This document shows, piece after piece, positions 10,889-20,579 of a stretch of 64,000 bases of DNA; positions within the stretch are counted from its first letter, which is position 1; every line of letters begins with the position of its first letter. The DNA is taken from positions 37,858,949-37,922,948 of the forward strand of contig CM055106.1 of assembly GCA_029204225.1 (NCBI GenBank), given 5' to 3'. Source of the stretch: Diphasiastrum complanatum (lineage: Eukaryota > Streptophyta > Lycopodiopsida > Lycopodiales > Lycopodiaceae). Below the pieces are notes generated by a model. That model did no database searches. It had not been told where the DNA came from and worked only from the letters and a program-made list of their open reading frames with translations. The position numbers and the translations under genes were made by a program.

Positions 10889-11893
10889 CTACCATTGATG
10901 GGTGTGTCGATCAAGCTGTTCTAAGTTCACGGCCCCATGATTAAGAATTTCCTTGATCCTATAAGGACCTTCGCCCGTGAATTTTAACTTCCCCTTGATC
11001 GCCTTGGTTTTATACATCAGGACCAAATCTCCTGAACAAAGATCCTTCTTTTGTAATCTGCGATCATGCCAAGCCTTGCGTCTTTCCTTTTCAGCTGCCA
11101 GTGCATGCACAACTAATAAGCGTATTTCACAGAGTTTATGCAGAGCTTCGTGGCGTAGCTGTAGAGATTTGGACTCATTAAGACGTTGCGCGGTGGCAAT
11201 CCTTAATGATGAAACTAAAAACTCTACTGGCATCACAATATCCTGACCATATACCAATTGGAAGGGTGTTTGATCGGTGCTCCCTTTATATGCTGTCCTA
11301 AATGCCCACAGTGCAGCATGCAACTTGTGTTCCCAATGTGATCTGCTAGCTTCAATTGTTTTCGTGAGCACGCTACATAGGATCTTATTGGATGATTTTG
11401 CTTGCTCATTACCACGAGGATAATAAGGCGTACTGGTTCTATGGATCACGAAGAATTCCTCCAATAGGACCTTGATGGTCTCGTTGATGAAATGGCTTCT
11501 GCGATCACTGACTAGTTTCACCAGGCACCCGAAGTGCACAATGATATTTTCATAAAGGAACTTGGCAGTGGTTCTAGCATCTGATACTCAAACTGCCTTG
11601 GCTTCGACCCATTTGGTGAGGTAGTCTGTGGCTACGATTATGTATTGAGCCTGGGAACTCCTTGTTGCAGGGTGAATTGGACCATTATAATCCAATCCCC
11701 ATTTTTTGAACGGTGCTTGCGCTAAGACTAGGTGCAGTAGATCATAGTTCAATCTCGTTGGTCTTCTTGCCCTTTGACACACATCACACTTTTTCAAGTA
11801 TTCCTCTGTGTCTTTATGAATCGTTGGCCACCAACATCCTGATTGCAGGATCTTGCGAACTGTAATGTCAGATGCAAAATGACCTCCACCCAT
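10889..11893 (-). pseudogene. G1 Gypsy integrase
   Basis: The two frames (11,588-11,893 and 10,889-11,539) form one integrase interrupted by a stop near 11,588. Visible parts are the zinc domain (GGHF, KKCDVCQRARRPTRL), the core with LDYNGP (Asp), VSDRRSHF (Asp) and PRGNEQAKSSNKIL. The position usually holding the catalytic Glu (QAES in G3) is Lys. The C-terminal GPY/F module reads GPYRIKEILNHGAVNLEQL. Inactive from both the stop and the Glu-to-Lys change. Confidence 0.88.
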
Positions 11894-11917
11894 GCCTTCA
11901 TGTGAAAGCGAAATGAT

Positions 11918-12583
11918 CTAGGTGGTCTCATGAGGAAGAATACACCGCCGAAGAATTCCTTCTGGACCTCTTCGGTACAACTTGCCGATAATCAGCTGAT
12001 AAGGTCTAGCTTTCAAGATCAATTTCCGCTGTTCCACCTTTGGTAGTGATTTGTCTGATTGGCCCCGCATTAGATATTCAACAATGTCGGCAGCCCATTC
12101 TGGTACTGTATCCATGTAAAATAAGGCAGCATCTGCCAGCTCATCGTCGGGTTGGGTTGCAATCTTCTTTCCCTTGATTCGTGACACATGATCTGCCATG
12201 TAGTGTTGTTTTCCCTTGCGAACTACTATTCGAAAATCAAATTCCAACAACAACAGGAGCCATCTGGTGATTCTTCCGGTGTTGCAAGTTTTATTAACGA
12301 GATATAGCAAGGGTTGATGGTCCGTATAAAAAGCAAAATGTGTGGCCATCAAATAGTGTCGAAACTTCTTAACCACATAGATCATTGCCAGTGCTTCTCG
12401 CTCTGTGGTTGAATAATTCATTTTGGTATCACTGAGCTGTCGGCTTGCAAATCGGATTGGAAAATCCTTTTTGTGTTCACCTGGCTGGGTTAAAACTGCT
12501 CCAACTGCATACTTCGATGAGTCCATATGCACGTGGAACTCAATGGACCAATTCGGTGGTCGTAGGATTGGTGCTGAGACCAA
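11918..12583 (-). pseudogene. G1 Gypsy RNase H and linker
   Basis: The frame contains ILRPPNWSIEFHVHMDSSKY, TTEREALAMIYVVKKFRHY, FYTDHQPLLYLVNK and DHVSRIKGK, the typical Ty3/Gypsy RNase H and its C-terminal linker. The linker runs into the region before integrase (LMRGQSDKSLPK). The RT that should precede it is absent: at about 12,590-12,640 the end of RT is joined directly to gag zinc-knuckle sequence. The family's second position ILTQP reads VLTQP here. Confidence 0.87.
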
Positions 12584-12639
12584 TGCATCCTTAATCTTCT
12601 GAAAAGCCTTTAGAGCTTCCTCATTTCTGATTGATGTAT

Positions 12640-12845
12640 GGCAATGAGGTTAAGAGGTGCATTGGTTCCAGGTTGAAATGGACAATTCTTGAAACAGTGT
12701 CCATAACCGCAATCCCGACAGGAGGTTGTATATTGTCCTTTGTAGGAACATTCTGCAATTCTGTGTCCCTTGCTACACCCGTAGCAGCTATAATTTCTTC
12801 CACCTTGACGTTGAGTTTAAGCTGCATAGGCCGAAACATATTCAT
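12640..12845 (-). pseudogene. G1 gag zinc-knuckle remnant
   Basis: In a frame overlapping the open frame at 12,621-12,845 the minus strand encodes CYGCSKGHRIAEC, a CX2CX4HX4C knuckle, followed by a second Cys-rich segment (CRDCGYGHCFKNC). Such knuckles bind the genomic RNA in the capsid. It is separated from the main gag by a Copia fragment and joined downstream to the RT/RNase H boundary. Confidence 0.65.
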
Positions 12846-13284
12846 TTATGGTAGGATCCATAAATGGTTCATCTGGTCCGTACCACTGCTGCTGATCCTT
12901 GGTGCCCCTTGATGATAAGGATAAGAAGTCTGATCGATGAAGATGACATCCCGGCTAGTGAATATCTTCAACTCGGTGGGATCGAATAACTTGTAGGCTT
13001 GATCTGAAGTAGTGTAGCTGATGAAAATACATTTGATACTCTGGAAGTTGAGCTTCTTCTTGAGATCGTGAGGAATCCAAAAACTCATAAATTCGATAAA
13101 GAATGTTTGGTACCTGTCCAAACTTTAATTGGTGTTTTTTCTGAGAGACCTTTAGTAGGATATCTGTTCTGAATATAGGTTGCTATTGAAACAACTTCAG
13201 CCCAGAAGGACTTCGGAAGTGTCGCATGTGATAACATGCACTTTGTCGATTCGACTATGGTTCTGTTCTTTCTCTCAGCATGAC
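12846..13284 (-). mobile_element. Copia integrase fragment nested in G1 gag
   Basis: The minus strand encodes HAERKNRTIVES, PKSFWAEVVSIATYIQNRYP and KCIFISYTTSDQAYKLFDP with RDVIFIDQ, the C-terminal half of a Copia integrase. The two frames (13,085-13,348 and 12,846-13,121) need one frameshift. The right junction at 13,284/13,285 falls right after the Gypsy gag sequence whose minus strand reads CAACAGAAGAGAAG. No LTR is attached, so it arrived by template switching or recombination rather than normal integration. Confidence 0.8.
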
Positions 13285-14290
13285 CTTCTCTTCTGTTGAA
13301 CAACCCTGGGGTTAAACGGGAAAAATGCCGTATCGTGCGATGTTGCATTGCACAGATGGCAGAATCTATGTGTCAGTCTCAGATTTTGCTTTAGGACTGG
13401 ATACTTGTTCGCTGTATGGTTTTGCGTGCATACTAAGCACCATACATTTTCTTGTCGAGGATACTGCAGCTAGGTTGGTTCCGGTTGATGTGGAGTTACT
13501 GCTACAGTTCCTTGTAAGGCCTTCAGTTTCTGGTCAAACTGCGCTGTAAGTTGCTCCATCTGTTGTTTGTATAATTTTGTCATTTGCTCCAACAACAGTT
13601 TTGTAGATAGAGCGGATGCGTTTGATGATGATGATGCAATTGAGGGAGTAGGAGTGTAGGTGGAAGGATATTCATCGTCAGATCCCTCATCCTCTTCCCT
13701 GATGGCATCTTCCGTAGCTTCTTGCAGAGTAGCGTACTGCTCTCATCTTTTCAGTTCTCTTCTGATGCTTCATGGTAACCCGGCTAGGAACCACATGATC
13801 ACCGCATGATCGGTTGTCAAGGCTGCACTGCACTCGGATCGTAGATGTTTGACCCGTTCAATATAGTCCTGGACACTTTCTCGTTTTTCCATCTCGACTT
13901 TGCTTAGCAGGAGCAACGGATCTTCTAGGAACTTTCTTAGTTTAAAGCGCGTAATGAGAGCTGCTTTAATCGCTTCCCAGGTGGATTTCTCTTCCTATGA
14001 CAGGTTGAAAAACCAATCCCGAGCCATTGCAAGTAAGGACATAGGGAATAGCATCAGCTTCTCTGCAAGTGTCCGTTCATCGTAGATTTCACAAGCTTGT
14101 TCGTAGATCTAGAGGAATCGGATGGGATCTGAGGATCCGTCGTATTTTGGTATCTCCATCCGTGGTGCTCTTCGAATTGCATGCAAGGGTGCGATAGGAA
14201 CAGGTTGTCCCATTGGATCCATTGGTGCTAGTTCCGATTCTGCCTCTTGTTGCACAGCTGCTAATCTGGAAAGGTGTGGTGCCTGATTTG
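13285..14290 (-). pseudogene. G1 Gypsy gag
   Basis: With several stops, the minus strand encodes a retrotransposon gag: PMDPMGQPVPIAPLH, APRMEIPKYDGSSDPI, ARDWFFNLS, ITRFKLRKFLEDPLLLLSK and KRESVQDYIERVKHLRSE, then a Ser-rich linker, a Gln/Leu-rich helix (LLLEQMTKLYKQQMEQL) and a decayed knuckle (CLVCTQNHTANK). The last Cys of that knuckle, kept in G2 (TANEC), is Tyr. Not translatable as one protein. Confidence 0.8.
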
Positions 14291-15613
14291 CTATCCTTCA
14301 TGTTATTGATCGTCCCAATCTCAGATTCATCCGATGGTGGGTTTCAAAGTGATTAGATCTTGCTTATACAATAGGATGCAGTTTGGATCTTCAAGGATCT
14401 AATCGGCTGGAATGAATTTTAGACCTTTTGCGCTGGTTTTTTCTTGATAACTTTTTATTCCTTGCATTGATTGACCTAAGATTTTCACAGTAGCTGGATC
14501 TGATACAAATCTTTCCACTGATCTTGTCTGCGAGGGTTATCTTGTGCGTGGGTTGGTTGTGTGAGGGTTCTTTAACTGTTTTTGCAGGTAAAAAACTTGA
14601 TATCTTTCAGATCTCTGGGAAGTAACTCTTGCAAGCTTTACAATAGCTGGATCTGGGTTAGATCTCACTATAGAATACTCTGCGAGAGTTAACTCTGGCA
14701 AGAAGTGAAAATCTCACTGTCTACGAGGGTTCAAAATCACTTATTGTGCTTGATCTTCACCAGATCTTCATACTAGCTCTCGCAGGTTTCATCACTGATG
14801 TCATTTGACATTCTAAATCGATTGAGAGGGTCTGCGAGAGTTCTTACTGGAAGGATTTGCTGGATCTTCATTTTTTAGTGATTTTTTTGCACTTAAATCC
14901 AATTTTCTGCTCATTGAAATCAAACTAACTCTCGCAAGCTCTTATGTGTCCTGGTCTGACTGAGATGGAACTTCAGAATCGTCTATGAGAGTTCTTGACC
15001 ACTGGAATTGAAAATTTCACTATCTGCGAGGATTCACTGGTACTTTCCCGTCTTTTTTTTCACTGGGAACTCTCACACAGGCACTTAATCATCAAACTAA
15101 CTCTCGCAAGCTTCTCTGTGTCTTGGTCTTACTGAGATGGAACTTCAGAGGGCTCTGCGAGAGTTCTTATGAAGATTTGAATTTTTTTGGATTTTTTAAA
15201 GGGTTTTTTGAATTTTTTATGATTTTTCTCTGATTTTTACAATCTGCTTGGAACTAATTCTTGCAGGCTTCTATGCAGGTTTGGGACAGTACCTTGGAGC
15301 TGCTGCCAGTCATGCAAGGGTTAATTCCCATTGATTCTGGAGATATAAAAATCTGATGAGTTTTTTTTGGCTCTTTTCCCTCCAAAATGCAGATTGTTGT
15401 GGTTTTTGAGTTTTTTGGATGATTGGTTTGGGTTTCAAGAATTTAGAGGTTGTTCAGGGCCTCCTCTACCCTCTCAAACCTCCTCCGCTAGCTGTGAACA
15501 GTCCAAACACAAAAATACAAAAAACTAACTCTAAACTCCCAAAAATCTACCTAAACTACTCTAAAAAACAAGAAAATAGCTAAAATGCAACTAAACTAAT
15601 TAGTGGAAACCTA
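14291..15613 (-). other. G1 5' leader rich in GCGAGAGTTC motifs
   Basis: About 1.3 kb between primer site and gag holds no open frame. It contains more than a dozen copies of the decamer GCGAGAGTTC (often GCGAGGGTTC) and its reverse complement in alternating orientation, for example at about 14,530, 14,680, 14,835, 14,930, 15,105 and 15,160. The same arrangement is seen in the G2 leader (39.6-40.3 kb). Confidence 0.7.
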
Positions 15614-15631
15614 TCCCCGGCATCGGCGCCA
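15614..15631 (-). promoter_or_regulatory. tRNA-Asp primer binding site of G1
   Basis: On the minus strand the site reads TGGCGCCGATGCCGGGGA. It matches the 3' end of plant tRNA-Asp except for one base (G3 has TGGCGCCGTTGCCGGGGA at 51,935). It starts one base after the LTR end. Confidence 0.85.
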
Positions 15632-15632
15632 T

Positions 15633-16447
15633 TGTGGAAGATCTTTCGTAGTATAGCCCTTCCGCCTGTCAACAAAGGTTAGATCACTAAATAGGTGCCT
15701 AACTATGCATAGATGCTACTTTTAGTTAATTTCTTACTTTCTCCCTTAACTCTACTCACTACTATACTACTCCTCTTTAACTCTACTCCTCTACACTAAC
15801 ATTCAGCATAGTTTTGGTTGAAGGGAAGGGATGGAGAAGAAGAGATTGAGAAGAGAAGAGAAAGAGAGAGAAATAGAGTGAGGGTGGAGGTTAGCTCAAA
15901 TGCTCCTTATGCTTGCTAATAGAAAAACATTCACTATGGCAAATAATAAAACATGGAAATAGAAAGCAATAGGAAACACAACCAAGAGCAATAGCAAGTT
16001 AATAGCAAATGAGGATGCTTCTCTTCCCAAAAATGGTAGAGGTTCATCCTTCTCATTAAGCATGAAAATAGTGTACAAATGGTGTCTTTTTATAAAATGG
16101 GGAAGGCCCTTGCCCCTCAATCTTATTGGCTAATATTCACAATGATCCTAACCATTCATCTTGGACCCAACTTGATGCAAGGGTCCACAAAAAGTACATT
16201 AGAAATCACAAGATTCATGTAAGTCCCAATTTGGACCCAACTCTAAAAAGTGATCTCTAAGTTTAAAAATGACATTGGGCCTCTAGTTTTATTTTAATTA
16301 CAAGGCCCAAGTCAAGTTTATTTTATTTACAACTTCAATTGCGTGCTCATTGGGCCATGGGCTTATACGTGCAGGATGCCATGCCCTCGCAGCACATTTT
16401 ATTGGAGGATTTTATTTATTTGCACTTTGTTGGGAATACCCCCAACA
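15633..16447 (-). mobile_element. 5' LTR of G1 (815 bp)
   Basis: On the minus strand it starts TGTTGGGGGTATTCCC and ends in ...CCACA, and is colinear with the 819-bp LTR at 51,115-51,933. It includes a TATAAAA box (about 16,090-16,096 region, minus) and a pyrimidine/purine-rich AGAGAG tract typical of the R/U5 zone. The open frame at 15,896-16,120 lies inside it and is not a gene. Confidence 0.85.
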
Positions 16448-19400
16448 AAATCCTATTGGTGGGATTTCCATTCATGTAATTTCATATTCTATGTTTGGAT
16501 AGGTTTTGTCAATATTAGCGGAGTCATGCCAAATGAGTCAATAAAAAGAAAAAATAGTCCAACTTTATTGGAAATTTGTAATAATAGGAATTACATAACG
16601 GATTTCATTTCCAGTAAATTCCTATGGTGAATTATATTCAGCCCAACTATAGAATAGAAATGAAATTGTTTTGGACTTTTTCCTACAGTAATTAGTTTTT
16701 TTTAAAACATTTACTAATGTCATTACGTCTTCTTGGTACCTTAGCTAAAATAGATTTTTAGGGAACTGAAAATTCTAAGAAGGGAAGAAGAGTGGACATC
16801 AGAGGTAGTAAGTGTGATCGGGAAATGTATTTCGCAGTTAGGATTTTGGTAATCCCTGTAAATAATTGCTTAATACTGGTTAGTAATTTTCTGGTTAGAA
16901 TTCATTCAGATGAATTCGTAACTGATATCTTTGTAACCATTGAGTCATCCACAGTTTTGGATGTCAATTGTGAGGTTTAGAAGTGGAATCTGATACGTGG
17001 ACTACATTGGATCTGTTAGTTGATAGAAGCTTGTCCCTAGACTTGATGCATCAGCAGGGTTTCGAAGCTTGTCAATAACCAGAAAGGTTCAGAGTGCAAT
17101 AGTGAACCATGTTAATTCTTCTGTCTAAGTCACATACTCAGATGTGGATTTTGGGTATCCATCTGATAGGCATGCCAGTCATCCAAATAAAATGGATTCT
17201 CCAATGTTTGGAAACAAGAGATAATTTCCTATAGTGATTGTAGGACAACTATATCATTTGTGGATCTCTAGAATATCAGAAAAGGCGGTTAAGGGTTTTC
17301 TGGAAGGAAAAGATGATGGTATGAGACGTCAGTAATTTTGGAACGGAAATTCTAGGACTGTAAAGATCTGATGATCAATGGTGTGTTTTAGTACCTAGTC
17401 GCGATATGGGAAAGAAGAAAACCATTCGATCAAATGTGCGATATTTTGAGAAATTTTGAGATTTAATCTAGATCCCAATGTGGTATCTCATTATTTACAA
17501 AATCAGAGGCCCTCAAATCTATTTCTCACTTTCTTAATTAATCCTTTACTTCTTAGTAATTTCTCTACTTGTAGGAATAGACTTGGAATTCAGATAAATT
17601 CTAGAGTTAAAATGTTTTAATTTCTTAAACCATGGAATATCTCTACTGCATACATGAATTTCGATGGAATAATAGTTTCTATCACTCAGAGTGAAAATAT
17701 TTAAAGGAGAAGCCCTGTGTGTAATAGGGTGAATCCTTTAGTGGAAACACTTATTACTGATTTTTCTTGGATTTAGATATTTTCATATATCATCTTTCCA
17801 GTTAACTTTTATGGAAATTTATAATTTCTTTTAAAGGATGGGTGAAGTGGTGGGATCAGATTCTATTTGGGAATCTGTTGGTTGCATAGCTTTCGGAAGA
17901 GAACCAGTTAGGGTATAGAAATGAGATTGGATCTGAAAGAAATTTCGGATAGATTCAGAGTAAGATGCCTAATTGAAACTTTTCAAATATGAGAAATTTT
18001 CTAGGGATTGTGTGGACAGTCTGGAACTGGAACAAGTTTGGAATTTGAATCATTATCTATACGTAGTACAGTAAAAGGTCAAAGCTTACTAATTCCATTT
18101 TGATTGGAATAGAAGTAAACTTGATCAGAATTTAAGTCTGAGAGTTCTATATTGGATCAACCTAATCTTAGTTTAACTACTAGGATCAGAGAGGGGTTAG
18201 TTCCCCACTGATTAATCTCAGAGTTTTCCAATCCTACTTACCTCAGAGGTAAGTAGGATTGGAAAACTGCTAAGAGTGAATTTTATTCATCTCAGAGATT
18301 TTTTGAATATGTTATTTACTCATGAGAAATCGAAAACATTTTGTAGCTGAGTTACAAGATCTCAGTGAGATATGTGAGTAACATATGTGGGTTTTGGAGG
18401 AATTTGGGTTTCAGGTAAGAATGTGTCTATGTACTGGGTCATAGTGAGATTATTCACATATGTGCACGATTAATCTTATATGAATCTACTGTGTATTCTT
18501 GATTACTAGGGTTATTTGGTGCACTTAACCTAGTCGGTGAACATGAACATATGATCGAGTATTGTTTTGACAGATACTTGCAGAGTTGACAAATCTTTGT
18601 ATAGAAGATTTATGGATTAACTTATAAATGATTTGGGTAAGGATCTAAATGGGGTGTTATACTAGTATAATTGAATTCTTCACCTAGACATTTGAGATTT
18701 CTGAATCATTGGCAATTAGCTTGAGTAGTTGATTACTCCAAGACGAAGTTAATTGGTAAAATGATCAGTGTGATGTGGATTCACTGAGAACTGATGGTTT
18801 TTGAATTATATTGCTTGTAAGAAGCATGGTTAGTGAATCATTTGGGTTCATCAGTTGAAATTATGTGCATTGGATATATAGTATTCTTGGGATAGAGTAT
18901 TCCTTAGTTAAGGAATAGACTCAGCTCATTTGTGACTGTATCCCAGAGAGCTCAAATGGATAACGAGTCATAATGAATTCAAGAATAACAACTGAATTGA
19001 TATTCAGCAGGACTTTGGGTATCTAGATGTGATTTTGGACTATAATCTAAAGTTTTTGTAGTTGAAGATGATTTTCATTTTGGTATGCATTCAGTCTTTA
19101 ATTACCAGTTGTTTACAGAACTTGAATCTTGCACTTCAGTTAAAGAATCATGGTTTGGAAGTATTTCTAAATCTAGTATTTTCTTAATGGAAAGATTTTT
19201 GGAATGACTCTTACTTTTCCTGAGTTATGTTAGACATATACTCCAGTATCCTGTAAATGATTAAGTATGATTTGGATTTCAGAAAATTATGATTGACAAA
19301 TCATACGAATCTAAATATTTATGATTGACAGATCAATCTCTCTACTCCAGTATTTCAATTTATCTAGTGGATGCTATTCTGCTACAGTTTATGGTCTACA

Positions 19401-20039
19401 GATGTTTGAGTACAGTCTTCATTTGATTGGATCTCCAGTTATCTTAGGAGACAAACAAGTCTATTAAGATGAATGAATGTTATTTTCTTGTATTTGGTGT
19501 TAGAAACAGGAGCATTTAACTCAAAACAGTATTTGGGATACTCAGAGTTGAGTTTTAATCATATTCTATATTTTAATGATTCTCTTAGAGATTCTATTTG
19601 AATGAACTATCATATCTTAGAATTTGGATTCTAAAGATATTTGTACTTGAAAGCTTATGATTTATATGTCGAAGTTGTGGATAATTTCAGACTGTAATTA
19701 TAATTATTTTATTATTTCTTTAACTTTAATATCTTAAGTTAGGTTATCTCACCCAGTATTTCATGTAAATTCTTTACATGAAGGTGATGTTACTAACTTA
19801 TGGTGAATATAACCCAGTTGGGAAATTTATCGCTTAGTGTACTTTTTCAAACCTGAGTTGTACTCCAGTGCAGAGACTATCACTTGGAATAGGATTATCT
19901 CTGAGTACTTGTTTGATGTGAAAGTTAGACTAAGGATAATGATTTTCTAGGTTGATATTTGAAGTTAAAAGAACTATTCTTGTTATTCTATCCTATTTAG
20001 AGAGTTTCTAAGGATAGAAATAGTTTAAGGAGGAAAGAA
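16448..20039. other. 3.6-kb AT-rich stretch without recognisable genes
   Basis: No conserved protein segment can be read in any frame; all open frames are short. It contains a perfect 22-bp inverted repeat (18,222-18,268). Just before 20,040 a purine tract (AAGGAGGAAAGAA) precedes TGTTATGTCC, the layout of a Gypsy polypurine tract and 3' LTR start. The stretch may therefore be the decayed inside of an old Gypsy element. Confidence 0.5.
18222..18268. repeat. perfect 22-bp inverted repeat with 3-nt loop
   Basis: The arms AGTTTTCCAATCCTACTTACCT (18,222-18,243) and its exact reverse complement (18,247-18,268) are separated by CAG. Nothing else in the surrounding AT-rich DNA is conserved to that degree. 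Confidence 0.9.
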
Positions 20040-20560
20040 TGTTATGTCCATGACCAGTACATAGGATTCAATATACTCCTAGTCTTGGATACACAGTACT
20101 CCAGTAAATCAAGCTGTTAGTTATGCCACGTCATACTGGATGTGACCCGAAAGTAACTAATATCTTTGTGAGGCCTAGAACACACTAATGGAGTTTAGAC
20201 AAGGTATGAGACAGTGTATGCATGTGTAGAGTTATCAATAGCAATTCTATGAATAGGTGGTCCATGCTTAGGACTCTATTCTAGGTGAATCTATGTATAG
20301 GAAACTTAGGGCTATGCATGGCTATGTGCCCAGATTGCTTTTGGCTCTATATATTGAGGCCAAACTCGCCCTACTCTTCATTGTGATCATGAATTCATTG
20401 CCAAGGTTTCACTCTACATTCATGCCTCTTGTTCCTTGGCTTGGGGGTGAAGCTTCTAGAGTTGATTGGTTGCTTCTACTTGGTTGGGTGGTTGCTCCAT
20501 AGTGTATTTTCCATTGTGTGTTATCTTGTAAGCAGGATCTTAGGGAGCTTCCCTTATAGA
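20040..20560 (+). mobile_element. possible old LTR
   Basis: It starts TGTTATGTCC after a purine tract and contains CTATATATTGAGGCC (about 20,346-20,360) as a promoter-like box. No second copy is in the window and the end is not defined. It could instead be the upstream region of the transposase gene that follows. Low confidence. Confidence 0.3.
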
Positions 20561-20579
20561 GAACTAGTTCATGTTGAAG

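Larger units (their letters stand above)
6833..16447 (-). mobile_element. Gypsy element G1 (Tat/Athila-type), 3'-truncated
   Basis: Read on the minus strand the order is 5' LTR (16,447-15,633), tRNA-Asp primer site, long leader, gag, nested Copia fragment, gag zinc knuckles, RNase H, integrase, spacer, third ORF. The 3' LTR is missing because the third ORF breaks off at 6833. Protease and nearly all RT are deleted. Integrase ends in a GPY/F module with no chromodomain, and the primer site is TGGCGCC-type. Both are known for the Athila/Tat branch. Confidence 0.85.

Noticed and set aside
15896-16120. Hydrophobic 74-codon frame (possible membrane protein)
   Set aside because: It lies inside the Gypsy 5' LTR and is not conserved as a frame in the other LTR copy.
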